The notes under the pieces were generated by a model. It did no database searches and was not told where the DNA came from. It saw nothing but the letters and a program-made list of their open reading frames with translations. Positions 18,159 to 28,153 of a stretch of DNA of 64,000 bases are shown one piece after another. Positions within the stretch are counted from its first letter, which is position 1. Every line of letters starts with the position of its first letter. A program made the position numbers and the translations under genes. The DNA comes from Algimonas porphyrae (GTDB lineage: Bacteria > Pseudomonadota > Alphaproteobacteria > Caulobacterales > Maricaulaceae), in the NCBI RefSeq assembly GCF_041429795.1, contig NZ_CP163424.1, positions 682,001 to 746,000 of the forward strand. Reading direction: 5' to 3'.

Positions 18159-18609
18159 CGTTTGCTGAGATTTGACAGGCCAACTTTTTGGAGGACTTCC
18201 ATTGAGGCACTGTTCTTTTCCATTTGTTTAAAGTGCGTCACAAGCTGTGTTGCCAAAGCGACCGTTTTTGCACGCTCTTCTGTGGATGAATGAGGCCAAG
18301 GAATTACATGTCGCAAAATCCTCACACAAAATGACGGTATGAAAATCGGCTATATCCGAGTTTCGATCTAGGAATAGAACCAAGCCCTCTATATTGATTG
18401 TTGATTAAACGCAGTAGCGGAGGCAGCATCACTTCTTATAGGTTTTGTTATCTTTGCCCTGTGGATTTCTCATTCACCTCCAGCGTGGCTACTTATGAGA
18501 CGATGATGTTTTGAAGATGAGTTAGGGCTTGGTAGGCGTTCGTAAAGTACGCTTAGTCTCTTACGCTGGCTGTTCCAGATCTCCTCCACTCCCCAACCGC
18601 ACTCCCCTG
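18159..18609. other. AT-rich spacer before the str operon
   Basis: Low-GC DNA continuous with the upstream gene, changing to GC-rich sequence near 18560. Apart from the recombinase remnant at 18339-18401 I see nothing supported in it. A 62-codon frame on the minus strand (18137-18325) has no recognisable sequence and overlaps the end of the secreted protein gene. Confidence 0.5.
18339..18401 (+). pseudogene. 5' remnant of a serine recombinase (resolvase/invertase) gene
   Basis: Translation from the ATG gives MKIGYIRVSI, a TAG stop, E, another TAG, then NQALYIDC. Tn3-type resolvases begin M-K-I-G-Y-x-R-V-S-T-x-E-Q-N-x-A-L-Q-x-D-A-L, including the catalytic serine after V. The second TAG stands where CAG (Gln) is expected, a single transition. 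Only about 21 codons remain recognisable, and similarity fades after that. It marks past mobile-element activity just upstream of the str operon. Confidence 0.6.
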
Positions 18610-18638
18610 TTGACGGCATAAATCCTGCCGCTTATAGG
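18610..18638 (+). promoter_or_regulatory. Promoter of the str operon
   Basis: TTGACG (18610-18615), exactly 17 bases, then TATAGG (18633-18638). A strong sigma-70 match directly after the AT-rich spacer. It predicts a leader of roughly 265 bases before rpsL. Confidence 0.7.
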
Positions 18639-18661
18639 GCGCGCCGTCAGTGGACGTGCTG

Positions 18662-18748
18662 TCCAGGGGTTGCCCTGGAAACCTCGTTCGAGACGGAACA
18701 GACTTACAGATTGGCCCGTACGCATGACGTCCGGGCCGGTTTTATTTT
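18662..18748 (+). promoter_or_regulatory. rpsL leader with hairpin and terminator-like attenuator
   Basis: First hairpin TCCAGGG-GTTG-CCCTGGA (18662-18679). Second hairpin has GGCCCG (18713-18718) pairing with CGGGCC (18732-18737), with an inner ACG/CGT pairing, followed by GGTTTTATTTT (18738-18748). The latter looks like an intrinsic terminator inside the 5' leader, about 160 bases before the rpsL ATG. Control by attenuation is inference. Confidence 0.5.
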
Positions 18749-18911
18749 CAGCAGGCCCCGGTTTTTCCGAATCTGGAAAGCCCGGTCGTCTGCGCTTTGT
18801 GCAGGACGAAAGTCTTTCACAGGGTCACGTGATCATGGCGCGGCATACCCCGCGCGGTATAAATGCCAATGCAATGCGGCCAACCCCGCGAACGAGAACA
18901 AGGACGGCTTG

Positions 18912-19283
18912 ATGCCAACAATTCAACAGCTCATCCGCAAGCCGCGGAAAGACAAGCGCAAGCGGAACAAGGTTCCCGCGCTGGAAGCCTGCCCGCAAAA
19001 GCGTGGCGTCTGTACGCGCGTCTACACAACGACGCCGAAAAAGCCGAACTCGGCCCTGCGGAAAGTCGCCAAGGTGCGCCTGACCAACGGTTTCGAAGTG
19101 CTCTCCTATATTCCGGGTGAGGGCCACAATCTGCAGGAACACTCCGTCGTTCTGATCCGCGGCGGTCGCGTGAAAGACTTGCCGGGTGTGCGTTACCACG
19201 TGCTGCGTGGTGTTCTGGATACACAAGGCGTGAAAGACCGCCGTCAGCGTCGTTCGAAATACGGCGCCAAGCGTCCGAAGTAA
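18912..19283 (+). CDS. rpsL: 30S ribosomal protein S12
   Basis: Decoding-centre protein of 123 residues, the usual length. [12 protein letters not shown] at the N-terminus, [19 protein letters not shown] (about 38-56) and [20 protein letters not shown] (about 91-110) are near-invariant; the two lysines linked to streptomycin resistance are present. The ATG at 18912 is chosen over a longer frame because the protein starts exactly like its family. First gene of the str operon. Confidence 0.98.
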   Translation: MPTIQQLIRKPRKDKRKRNKVPALEACPQKRGVCTRVYTTTPKKPNSALRKVAKVRLTNGFEVLSYIPGEGHNLQEHSVVLIRGGRVKDLPGVRYHVLRGVLDTQGVKDRRQRRSKYGAKRPK

Positions 19284-19297
19284 GAGGGTAGAAACAG

Positions 19298-19768
19298 ATG
19301 TCCCGTCGTCACCGCGCCGAAAAACGCGAAGTCCTGCCCGACGCCAAATATGGCGATATCGTGCTGACCAAATTCATGAATGCCATCATGCTCGATGGCA
19401 AGAAATCCACTGCCGAGAACATCGTCTACGGTGCGCTCGACATTGTCGAAGACAAGGCCAAGACAGAGCCGATGCGCGTTTTCCATGACGCGCTCGAGAA
19501 CATCAAGCCGGCCGTCGAAGTCCGCTCCCGCCGGGTCGGCGGCGCGACCTATCAGGTCCCTGTCGAAGTCCGCGTTGAACGGCGTCAGGCGCTGGCCATT
19601 CGCTGGCTCGTCTCTGCGTCGCGTAACCGCAATGAGAACACGATGCGTGAACGTCTCGCCGGCGAATTGCTGGATGCGTCGAACAATCGCGGCACCGCCG
19701 TGAAAAAGCGCGAAGACACGCACCGGATGGCGGAAGCCAACCGCGCATTCTCGCACTATCGCTGGTAA
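19298..19768 (+). CDS. rpsG: 30S ribosomal protein S7
   Basis: Primary binder of the 16S 3' domain, 156 residues as usual. [39 protein letters not shown] and the C-terminal [12 protein letters not shown] are typical. It begins 14 bp after rpsL. A GGGCCG/CGGCCC hairpin (19778-19796) follows in the 77-base gap to fusA. Confidence 0.98.
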   Translation: MSRRHRAEKREVLPDAKYGDIVLTKFMNAIMLDGKKSTAENIVYGALDIVEDKAKTEPMRVFHDALENIKPAVEVRSRRVGGATYQVPVEVRVERRQALAIRWLVSASRNRNENTMRERLAGELLDASNNRGTAVKKREDTHRMAEANRAFSHYRW

Positions 19769-19845
19769 CAAATTTCCGGGCCGGGTCTGTCGGCCCGCCC
19801 CTGACCCCCATTTTGGGACACCCATTCTGATCTACGGAGCCTGAG

Positions 19846-21930
19846 ATGGCACGCGAATACGAACTCAAGGATTACCGCAACTTCGGCATCATGGCCCATA
19901 TCGATGCGGGTAAGACGACCTGCACCGAGCGGATCCTTTACTATACCGGCAAGAACCACAAGATCGCCGAAGTGCATGACGGCGCGGCGACCATGGACTG
20001 GATGGAGCAGGAGCAGGAACGCGGGATCACGATCACGTCGGCTGCGACGACCTGTTTCTGGGCCGGCAAGCGCCTGAACATCATTGATACGCCCGGACAC
20101 GTGGACTTCACCATCGAAGTCGAACGCTCGCTTCGCGTGCTCGACGGTGCCGTCGCGCTGCTCGATGCCAATGCCGGTGTGGAGCCACAGACCGAGACGG
20201 TCTGGCGTCAGGCTGACAAGTATAATGTCCCGCGCATGATCTTCATCAACAAGATGGATAAGATCGGTGCCAGCTTCTACAACTCCGTGCAGTCCGTGAA
20301 GGATCGCCTGGGCGGCAACGCGCTGGAAATGCAGCTGCCGATCGGTGCCGAGGATCAGTTCAAGGGTGTTGTCGATCTGGTCAAGAACGTCGCCTATATC
20401 TGGGAAGCCGAAGCCGATCTGGGCGCGACCTATGAAACGGTCGACGTGCCGGACGACATGAAGGACAAGGTCGAGGAATATCGCACCGCCCTGATCGAAG
20501 CCGTCGCCGAAATGGACGATGCGGTCATGGAAAAATACTTTGAAGGCGAAATGCCCGACGTCGAGACCATTCAGCGTCTCGTCCGTGCCGCTACCATCGC
20601 CAACAAGGTCGTTCCGGTCTTCTGTGGCACGGCGTTCAAGAATAAGGGTGTTCAGCCGCTGCTCGACGCCGTTGTCGCCTATCTGCCAAGCCCGCTCGAC
20701 ATTCCGGCGATCAAGGGCATCGATGCCAAGACGGGTGAAGAGACCACACGTCCGGCGTCCGATGATGAGCCGCTCTCCATGCTGGCCTTCAAGATCATGA
20801 ACGACAAGTTCGTCGGAACGCTGACCTTCTGCCGTATCTATTCCGGCAAGCTGGAAACCGGCACGACGCTGCTCAACTCCGTCAAGGAGAATAAGGAGCG
20901 TGTCGGTCGTATGATGATGATGCACTCCAATGATCGCGAAGACATTCAGGAAGCCTATGCGGGCGACATCATCGCCGTGGCTGGTCTGAAGCGCACCACG
21001 ACGGGTGACACGCTCTGTTCGCAGAGCGATCCGGTCATTCTGGAACGGATGGAATTCCCCGATCCCGTGATCGAGATTGCGGTCGAGCCGAAATCCAAGG
21101 CCGACCAGGAAAAGCTCGGCATCGGCCTGCAGCGACTGGCGGCCGAGGATCCGTCCTTCCGCGTCAGCACGGATGATGAATCCGGTCAGACCATCATGGC
21201 GGGTATGGGCGAACTGCATCTCGACATTCTGGTCGATCGCCTGAAGCGCGAATTCGGCGTCGAAGCCAATATCGGTCAGCCGCAAGTGGCTTACCGCGAA
21301 GCGCTCGCCCATGCTGTCGATATTGACTACACCCACAAGAAGCAGTCGGGTGGTTCGGGTCAGTTCGGTCGCGTCAAGATCAAGTTCGAGCCGCTGGAGC
21401 CGGGCGAAGGTATCGTCTTCGAGAATTCGGTCGTCGGCGGTAACGTGCCCAAGGAGTATATCCCGGGTGTCGAAAAAGGTATCCGCACCATGGCCGAAAC
21501 CGGCCTGCTGGCGGGTTTCCCGGTCATCGACTTCAAGGCCGAGCTCTATGACGGCGCGTATCACGACGTCGACTCGTCCGTCATGGCATTCGAGATCGCG
21601 GCCCGCGCCGCCTTCCGTGAGATCAAGCAGGAAGGTAAGCTGAAGCTGCTGGAACCGATCATGAAGGTCGAAGTGGTCACGCCCGACGAATATATGGGCG
21701 ACGTGATTGGCGATCTGAACTCTCGCCGGGGCATGATCGAAGGCACGGAAATGCGCGGCAATGCGAACGTCATCAATGCGATGGTGCCGCTGGCCAACAT
21801 GTTCGGCTACGTCAACGATCTGCGTTCCAAGTCACAGGGCCGGGCGCAGTTCACAATGGTCTTCGATCACTACGCCGCGACACCGCAGGCCGTCATGGAC
21901 GAAGTCATCTCCAAGCAGGGCGGCGCGTAA
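19846..21930 (+). CDS. fusA: Translation elongation factor G
   Basis: Translocation GTPase of 694 residues. G1 AHIDAGKTT (about 17-25), G2/G3 region with [10 protein letters not shown] and DTPGHVDF (about 82-89), and G4 NKMD (about 136-139) are all intact. Domains II-V follow with normal length; the domain IV loop contains HVDSS-type sequence ([14 protein letters not shown]). Third gene of the str operon, separated from tuf by 41 bp. Confidence 0.98.
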   Translation: MAREYELKDYRNFGIMAHIDAGKTTCTERILYYTGKNHKIAEVHDGAATMDWMEQEQERGITITSAATTCFWAGKRLNIIDTPGHVDFTIEVERSLRVLDGAVALLDANAGVEPQTETVWRQADKYNVPRMIFINKMDKIGASFYNSVQSVKDRLGGNALEMQLPIGAEDQFKGVVDLVKNVAYIWEAEADLGATYETVDVPDDMKDKVEEYRTALIEAVAEMDDAVMEKYFEGEMPDVETIQRLVRAATIANKVVPVFCGTAFKNKGVQPLLDAVVAYLPSPLDIPAIKGIDAKTGEETTRPASDDEPLSMLAFKIMNDKFVGTLTFCRIYSGKLETGTTLLNSVKENKERVGRMMMMHSNDREDIQEAYAGDIIAVAGLKRTTTGDTLCSQSDPVILERMEFPDPVIEIAVEPKSKADQEKLGIGLQRLAAEDPSFRVSTDDESGQTIMAGMGELHLDILVDRLKREFGVEANIGQPQVAYREALAHAVDIDYTHKKQSGGSGQFGRVKIKFEPLEPGEGIVFENSVVGGNVPKEYIPGVEKGIRTMAETGLLAGFPVIDFKAELYDGAYHDVDSSVMAFEIAARAAFREIKQEGKLKLLEPIMKVEVVTPDEYMGDVIGDLNSRRGMIEGTEMRGNANVINAMVPLANMFGYVNDLRSKSQGRAQFTMVFDHYAATPQAVMDEVISKQGGA

Positions 21931-21971
21931 GCGCGGCCCGCAACTCAATTCACGCGTAAAAGGAGCCTCTC

Positions 21972-23147
<1,176 letters not shown>

Positions 23148-23162
23148 GGTTAGCCCGCTCCA

Positions 23163-23202
23163 TCCCGCAATCCCGGCGCGGGAGTTTATTTTCCTGCGCC
23201 GG
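23163..23202 (+). promoter_or_regulatory. Mutually exclusive hairpins between tuf and rpsJ
   Basis: TCCCGC (23163-23168) can pair with GCGGGA (23178-23183), followed by GTTTATTTT, giving a terminator-like shape. Alternatively CCGGCGC (23173-23179) can pair with GCGCCGG (23196-23202). The two share bases 23178-23179 and loop sequence, so only one can form. The layout resembles an attenuator leader of rpsJ. Confidence 0.45.
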
Positions 23203-23248
23203 ATCCGCTGTTTGAAAACCCAAGAATAAACAAAGATAAAGAAAAGCC

Positions 23249-23563
23249 ATGGATCGCCAGAATATCCGCATCCGGTTGAAGTCCTTCGACCACCGCATCC
23301 TCGACAAGTCGACCAGCGAAATCGTCGCGACGGCCAAGCGCACCGGCGCCTCTGTCCGTGGCCCGATCCCGCTTCCGACCCGGATCGAGAAATTCACCGT
23401 CAACCGCTCGCCCCACGTCAACAAGAAGTCGCGCGAACAGTTCGAAATCCGCACGCACAAGCGCATGCTCGACATTGTCGACCCGACTCCACAGACGGTC
23501 GACGCGCTGATGAAACTCGACCTCGCCGCCGGCGTCGACGTCGAGATCAAGCTCGGCGCATAA
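23249..23563 (+). CDS. rpsJ: 30S ribosomal protein S10
   Basis: Small-subunit head protein and NusE antitermination factor, 104 residues. [40 protein letters not shown] and [18 protein letters not shown] are near-invariant. In most related genomes rplC follows immediately; here a terminator and some 10 kb of unrelated genes intervene, so rpsJ is the tail of the str transcript. Confidence 0.98.
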   Translation: MDRQNIRIRLKSFDHRILDKSTSEIVATAKRTGASVRGPIPLPTRIEKFTVNRSPHVNKKSREQFEIRTHKRMLDIVDPTPQTVDALMKLDLAAGVDVEIKLGA

Positions 23564-23590
23564 AGCCCAGCTCAAAAACAGCAATAATGA

Positions 23591-23614
23591 GGCGTCCTTC
23601 GGGACGCCTTTTTT
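23591..23614 (+). terminator. Intrinsic terminator after rpsJ
   Basis: GGCGTCC-TTCG-GGACGCC (23591-23608) is followed by TTTTTT. A perfect 7-bp stem with a stable tetraloop, 27 bases after the rpsJ stop, ends the str operon before the accessory block. Confidence 0.9.
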
Positions 23615-23664
23615 GTTTTGCCTCTTTCCCAATCCATGCAAACGACAGGTGGGAGGGCGGGATT

Positions 23665-24174
23665 ATGACACTCGAGAGTATCTACTACATCGGTCAGACG
23701 GTCGCCGTTGTCGCAATCCTGATTTCGCTTGTCGCAATTTACTGGCAGCAACGTCAGGCCAACATCATCGCACGGACTGAGAATGCTGAGCTGCTCGGCG
23801 GACTTTACGCCGAAACCTTAAAGGCCGTAATGGAGACTGAGGACCTTGCCACGATCTTCCGAAAGGTGATGTTTGAGGAAGAGGATCTCACGCCCGTCGA
23901 ACAGACACGCATCCTGATATATTTCAACATCATGCTGAGCGGGCACAGGAGCGTATGGGGCGCGTCACAGAACGGTTTGCTCGCCGATATGAACATGAAG
24001 GACGGGGATGCCAACACAGCGTGGTATCTGACCCGACCGCTGTTCCGATCCGAATGGAAACGGCTCAGAGCGAACGGTCAGTTCGGGGGTGGTTTCGGCG
24101 ACCATGTTGACGGTCTCATGCCTGCGATTGCCACACCTGACCGTGGGGCAGATGAGTCGGGGACCGACGCATGA
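23665..24174 (+). CDS. Array A, copy 1: small membrane-anchored protein of unknown function
   Basis: 169 residues from the ATG at 23665. An earlier in-frame start would run through the rpsJ terminator, and this ATG aligns with the other three copies. The head MTLESIYYIGQTVAVVAILI forms one transmembrane helix (about 8-30) followed by QQRQANI. The soluble tail contains TEDLATIFRKVMFEEEDLTP and LTRPLFRSEWKRLR, matching the loose pattern of its neighbours (acidic block before a hydrophobic helix, then L-x-x-P-x-F-x-x-x-W). No known function. Its stop overlaps the next ATG. Confidence 0.75.
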   Translation: MTLESIYYIGQTVAVVAILISLVAIYWQQRQANIIARTENAELLGGLYAETLKAVMETEDLATIFRKVMFEEEDLTPVEQTRILIYFNIMLSGHRSVWGASQNGLLADMNMKDGDANTAWYLTRPLFRSEWKRLRANGQFGGGFGDHVDGLMPAIATPDRGADESGTDA

Positions 24175-24713
24175 CCCTCGAAATCGTTTATTACGTCTCT
24201 CAGATCCTGGCCGTCGTGGGCGTGATCGGCTCGCTGCTTTTCGTTGGCCTGCAAATGCGCCAGGCCAACATGCTCGCCCGCAATGAAGTTTCGGACCGGA
24301 TCAGCAACGCCTTTTCCGACAAGGTCGAGATGATCCTGTCCGACCCTGAACTGAGTCATATTTTTGCGCACGCCATGAACGGGCAGTCCGATTTTTCAGT
24401 TGAGGAATTCACTAGACTCTCATTGTTCGGGCCCATCCTCGTGAACCTTGTCCGGAGCGCCATGTCAGCCAAGGCGCAGCGACTTTTCGAACCGGTCGCA
24501 GAAGAAACGGCATTCCAAACCATATGCTGGTTTCTCAGCAAACCCGCCTTCAGCAAAGTCTGGAGACTGCAGGAAAGACTGGGCGCCCATAACCCTGCGA
24601 TATTCGAATTCATCCGTCCCGAATTCGACAAACGCTATCCTGAACTGGCCGGGACACTTCGTTTAGAACCCCTCCTCGAACAAGACGAGGAGACCGAGGT
24701 CTCCGACGCATGA
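24171..24713 (+). CDS. Array A, copy 2: small membrane-anchored protein of unknown function
   Basis: 180 residues. Head MTLEIVYYVSQILAVVGVIG with a single transmembrane helix and LQMRQANMLAR after it. Tail: SDPELSHIFAHAMNGQSDFS, VEEFTRLSLF, then LSKPAFSKVWRLQERLG, aligning with copies 1, 3 and 4 but with low identity. Joined to both neighbours by ATGA overlaps, so the four proteins are probably made in comparable amounts. Confidence 0.75.
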   Translation: MTLEIVYYVSQILAVVGVIGSLLFVGLQMRQANMLARNEVSDRISNAFSDKVEMILSDPELSHIFAHAMNGQSDFSVEEFTRLSLFGPILVNLVRSAMSAKAQRLFEPVAEETAFQTICWFLSKPAFSKVWRLQERLGAHNPAIFEFIRPEFDKRYPELAGTLRLEPLLEQDEETEVSDA

Positions 24714-25252
24714 CCCTTGAGAGCATCTATTACATCGGGCAGACGGTCGCCGTTATCGCGATCCTGGGCTCGCTCATCGCGCTCATCTTCCAGACGCGCC
24801 ACACGCATCAGCAAAATCAGCGCGCGATCCGGCAAAGCGAGCAAGCCAATGATCTGGCGCGGGCGGAGCTGACGACGCGTACGATCGATGTCGCCGTCCA
24901 GATACAAAATGATATTTTTGGAACCGAAGAGAATGCGTCGCTGATATATCGGGGGATGATGGGCAAAGAGCCTTTGTCTCGGGAAGAGAGCTTTCGGTTC
25001 TACCTTCAGATGACCAATCTTTTGACAGCGTCAGAATATGCTGTCCGTCTTCATCAGGAAGGCCTTACCTACGATGATATGGTTGAACGCTCCCGACTGA
25101 ACTGTGTCGGCTTTTTTCGTTTCCGAGGAACACGACAATGGTGGGCCATCGCCCGTGAGCAGGTCTACATCGATCCCTTCCGCAGTTGGATCGATGAGAT
25201 CGTTGCCGAAATAGAGGCTGAAGAGGCTCGAGACATTCAGGGCACTTCATGA
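24710..25252 (+). CDS. Array A, copy 3: small membrane-anchored protein of unknown function
   Basis: 180 residues. Head MTLESIYYIGQTVAVIAILG is almost identical to copy 1. After the helix comes a longer Gln/His-rich juxtamembrane stretch (FQTRHTHQQNQRAIRQSEQA). Tail: EENASLIYRGMMGKEPLS, REESFRFYLQMTNLL, RGTRQWWAIAREQVYIDPF. Linked by ATGA overlaps on both sides. Confidence 0.75.
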   Translation: MTLESIYYIGQTVAVIAILGSLIALIFQTRHTHQQNQRAIRQSEQANDLARAELTTRTIDVAVQIQNDIFGTEENASLIYRGMMGKEPLSREESFRFYLQMTNLLTASEYAVRLHQEGLTYDDMVERSRLNCVGFFRFRGTRQWWAIAREQVYIDPFRSWIDEIVAEIEAEEARDIQGTS

Positions 25253-25815
25253 CCCTCGAGACGCTCTACTATTCCAGCCAAATCATCGCGGTGGTGGCGA
25301 TCCTCGCCTCGCTGATCGCGATCTATTTTCAGCAGCGTCAGAACCATGCCCTTGCGCGGGCTGAACACGAGAGAGAGGCTTTGCTCCGGTGGGAGACGGT
25401 CTATGATGTTATCACCCGCGACCCCGAGGCGTTGAAAAGTGTCAGGATCTGTTTGCAGGATTATGAGGATGCCACGTCTCAGCAACAGGCTTGGTTTGGT
25501 TATTTCATGCACATTTTCATCAATATCACTGAAAATGTCGTCTTCATGCAGAAAGACAAGCTTGCCCATGATGAATCACTCGATGATGCCAAGGCCTTAA
25601 TACGCCCTCTTCTGGCTGCGCCTGGCGGTCGACAATATTGGGACCGGGCCAGGCTATCATACGGAGTCAATGTCCGAAGGGTTCTCGATGATGCGTTGCG
25701 AGAACCCTATGACGGACCCCAGATTTGGGAATTATATCCATTCTATGCGCCGGATAAGGAGGAAGCTTCTGACGGTGAGGCGGTAAAATTTCCGCAAGAA
25801 GGCGTGGACGAATGA
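25249..25815 (+). CDS. Array A, copy 4: small membrane-anchored protein of unknown function
   Basis: 188 residues. Head MTLETLYYSSQIIAVVAILA, one transmembrane helix, then FQQRQNHALARAEHERE. Tail: TRDPEALKSVRICLQDYE, QQQAWFGYFMHIFINI, GGRQYWDRARLSYGVNVRR. Last full copy; its stop codon again overlaps an ATG that begins ATGACCCTTGA but runs for only six codons. Confidence 0.75.
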   Translation: MTLETLYYSSQIIAVVAILASLIAIYFQQRQNHALARAEHEREALLRWETVYDVITRDPEALKSVRICLQDYEDATSQQQAWFGYFMHIFINITENVVFMQKDKLAHDESLDDAKALIRPLLAAPGGRQYWDRARLSYGVNVRRVLDDALREPYDGPQIWELYPFYAPDKEEASDGEAVKFPQEGVDE

Positions 25816-25832
25816 CCCTTGAACCGCGCTAG
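25812..25832 (+). pseudogene. Vestigial start of a fifth array A copy
   Basis: Reads MTLEPR then TAG. The first 11 bases ATGACCCTTGA are identical to the start of copy 3 and sit in the same ATGA overlap with the preceding gene. It is either a truncated fifth copy or the conserved junction left after a deletion. Confidence 0.4.
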
Positions 25833-25932
25833 AGTACCCCGCTTCGATCTTCGCCGCCTTTAGAGCGCATAGCCCCCGCAACCGTCTCGTCGAACCGGAT
25901 GGTTTTGAAGCCGCGACAGACAGAAAGCAGAG

Positions 25933-25993
25933 GCGCGCAAAGCGCTTTTTTTTCAGCCCGATGGCGAAGCGCTCCCATTGGGGGCGTTTTTTT
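25933..25993 (+). terminator. Two terminators after array A
   Basis: First: GCGC (25933-25936) pairs with GCGC (25942-25945), then eight T. Second: CGCTCCC (25970-25976), ATT, GGGGGCG (25980-25986), then seven T. Both point rightward and close the array transcript before the convergent ABM gene. The 25833-25932 spacer holds nothing I recognise. Confidence 0.75.
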
Positions 25994-26035
25994 GTTGGTA
26001 TGACTAAGAGATAGAGACGCGGGCGACGGCTCCCT

Positions 26036-26428
26036 TTATTCGACCCTGTAATATCCCATCTGCGGATCGGCGACCAAGAGCGATTTGATCATGGCCCAGT
26101 CGCCACTGTCATTGATGCGGTCAAAATGCTCAAGATGCAGCGCCTTGGACTCCCAGATCTCCGTCAGCAGAAACACGTTCGGGTCGTCGATATTCCGCAT
26201 CACGGTGGCAGAGACGAAGCCGGGTTCGGATGCCATCGCGTCTGATACGCCGTTCATGATCGCGCTGAGTTCGGCCAGGCCGTCATCATTCGCGTCAAAC
26301 CGGATGACGAGGGTCACGGCGTCATCCGATGTGGTGTCGGCTGCGACGGCGGCGCCGTCCGCGGCGGCACACCCGGCCAAAGCGAAAGCGAGGAGGCAAA
26401 GGCCCGCCAGAAGAGGTCGAATTGTCAC
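26036..26428 (-). CDS. Lipoprotein with antibiotic-biosynthesis-monooxygenase (ABM) domain
   Basis: 130 residues. Lipoprotein signal with lipobox FALAGC (Cys near 20). The rest is a dimeric ferredoxin-like ABM domain: VTLVIRFDANDDGLAEL, EPGFVSATVMRNIDDPNVF, LLTEIWESKALHLEHFD. Relatives such as YgiN act on quinols or are stress related. A membrane-tethered ABM domain is uncommon. Substrate unknown. Confidence 0.8.
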   Translation of the reverse strand: MTIRPLLAGLCLLAFALAGCAAADGAAVAADTTSDDAVTLVIRFDANDDGLAELSAIMNGVSDAMASEPGFVSATVMRNIDDPNVFLLTEIWESKALHLEHFDRINDSGDWAMIKSLLVADPQMGYYRVE

Positions 26429-26478
26429 TTTTTTTAGGTCCTTTCAGTCGCGGCTGACGAACCAGCCAGAGAGCGGTC

Positions 26479-26507
26479 GACATTTCCCCAGTTTCGCTAT
26501 CTGTCAA
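26479..26507 (-). promoter_or_regulatory. Candidate promoter for the ABM lipoprotein gene
   Basis: On the minus strand TTGACA (26507-26502), 17 bases, AATGTC (26484-26479). Perfect -35, weak -10, about 50 bases before the start codon. Confidence 0.4.
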
Positions 26508-26600
26508 CGACACGGACGATGTAATCTTGAAGATAATTCAAGTTGCGCCCAAGAGCGGCGTTCCGTCTTATCGTAAACGCCAATGAGTCCAATGGTGAGA

Positions 26601-28043
26601 TCAGTATGCGCTCCCATCGTGATCAGTCGTGTGCTGGGCGACGATATGATCCAGCACGGGATCACGGACCTCGAGATGATCGGCAAAGGTTTCGCCGATC
26701 TCTACATCCGGCGACAGTGATCCGACTGCGACCTCATCGAAGGCCCGATTCCGGGTGAAGCAGTAACGCTCGACGGAACAGTCGCCGCCCCAATCGTGGT
26801 AACCGGTCGCATAGAAGATCCGCCATCCCGAATGGGGCAGGCGGAACTCCATCCCGCGCTCGGCCCAGAACTGCTCCCGGTCTCCCATCGGCGTGCCGAT
26901 AATGACGACCTTCCGGTCGCTATAATGCCGGATCATGGCGATCGTGACGATGGCAGCAGAGAAGGTATCGGACCCGGTGACAAGGTAGAGAGTCCCGGTT
27001 TCTTTCACAGTTTCATGTGCGCGCCGCGCGAAGTCCACGGCCCGGCCATAATCCCCGCCACTATTGCGACGAAAATCGATGACCAGATAGTCGAGCGAAC
27101 CCGGCTCGATCGCGTCGAGGGTTTGCGCGTAGAAGCGCGGCAGGGGCATATCCCGCGTGCCGAACCCTGTCGGCGTGCGGATATAGTGGCCGCGCGCGGG
27201 CAGAGCCCCTTCGACTGCACCGCGCCCTGCGGCGAGAGAGATCGGGCGCGCCTGATCTTGCGGAACCGGAAGACGGGTCCAGTTATCCGTCGAGGCTTCA
27301 TGCGCCGTGCGCTCTGCCATCATGAGATGATCGGTTGCCGTGCCGTCTGGGGTGGCGAGGCTGAGGATCAGACGGTCGGTCTGATCGGCGATGCCGGCTT
27401 CAAACAGAATGGCGGGCGCGATCATCAGAGACGGGGCGGCGTTCTTCCGCCAGACGTCGTTCCCCCCGCGATAAGGACGCAGCGCGTCGGTAACGGCGTC
27501 GACGGTATGACCATCAATATGAGTGACACGCTGGCCGATCAGGTTCCTGGCCGCCCCGGCGGCCTCGACGATGAACAGGCCATCCGCGAACCAGGCCAAT
27601 CGAACGTCGACCATCGGAAATTTGTTATAAAGCGGGTCGATGTCGATATTCGTGTGGCCATTGTCAGCCAGAGCGACGGCCTTGCTGACAGCGAGATAGA
27701 AGGCGGCATGGCTCATCTGTCCTGCGCGGTGTCTCATATCCTCCAGATGACGGGTGAAGGCCTCGCGCTCGGCCGTGTCAAAGCTGCGGTCATAGCGGGT
27801 CAGGCGCGAGAGATAATCAATGTCCTGAGCGCGGGATTGCGCGAGGCTTGCCGGAGTGTCGTAAGATCCCGCGAGAATGATCGGATTATAGGTCGCAACC
27901 ATGTGAATGTTTCGCCAGTTTGCCGCCGTTCCGACGAGGCTGAGCAAAAGGGCCAGTTTGGCAATGCGCCCGGCCCATAGCCGTTTCTTTGATTTGGGGT
28001 GTGGGGTGTGTCGCGCTGGCGCTGTCAATGGGGGTGTGGACAT
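26601..28043 (-). CDS. S41-like (C-terminal processing peptidase type) protein, membrane anchored
   Basis: 480 residues. A hydrophobic helix near 25-42 (RIAKLALLLSLVGTAANW) anchors it with the bulk outside the cytoplasm. The C-terminal third has S41 features: YLVIDFRRNSGGDYGRAVDF near 330-350 (the family's D-x-R-x-N-x-G-G strand) and LVTGSDTFSAAIV near 370, holding the likely nucleophilic serine. A PDZ-like segment (NLIGQRVTHIDGHTVDAV) precedes. The N-terminal ADNGHTNI region is typical of tail-specific relatives. Divergent from a LytTR regulator. Confidence 0.78.
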   Translation of the reverse strand: MSTPPLTAPARHTPHPKSKKRLWAGRIAKLALLLSLVGTAANWRNIHMVATYNPIILAGSYDTPASLAQSRAQDIDYLSRLTRYDRSFDTAEREAFTRHLEDMRHRAGQMSHAAFYLAVSKAVALADNGHTNIDIDPLYNKFPMVDVRLAWFADGLFIVEAAGAARNLIGQRVTHIDGHTVDAVTDALRPYRGGNDVWRKNAAPSLMIAPAILFEAGIADQTDRLILSLATPDGTATDHLMMAERTAHEASTDNWTRLPVPQDQARPISLAAGRGAVEGALPARGHYIRTPTGFGTRDMPLPRFYAQTLDAIEPGSLDYLVIDFRRNSGGDYGRAVDFARRAHETVKETGTLYLVTGSDTFSAAIVTIAMIRHYSDRKVVIIGTPMGDREQFWAERGMEFRLPHSGWRIFYATGYHDWGGDCSVERYCFTRNRAFDEVAVGSLSPDVEIGETFADHLEVRDPVLDHIVAQHTTDHDGSAY

Positions 28044-28153
28044 GACGATCTTTCCAAGATGTGTTTCGATGTCCTGTCTTGTCGTCGTCCCGCGTCAGCT
28101 CGCGAGCCGGTTTTCACCAACGGCCCCGTTTTTTACTTGAACGGCACTCCTGA

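Noticed and set aside
18137-18325. 62-codon minus-strand frame after the secreted protein gene
   Set aside because: Overlaps the end of that gene, resembles nothing known and has no clear start signal.
19756-21564. 602-codon open frame on the minus strand opposite fusA
   Set aside because: It is the antisense shadow of a highly conserved gene with strong codon bias. Similar long shadows occur opposite rpsC-rplP (37054-38385) and opposite yidC-rnpA (59011-60582).
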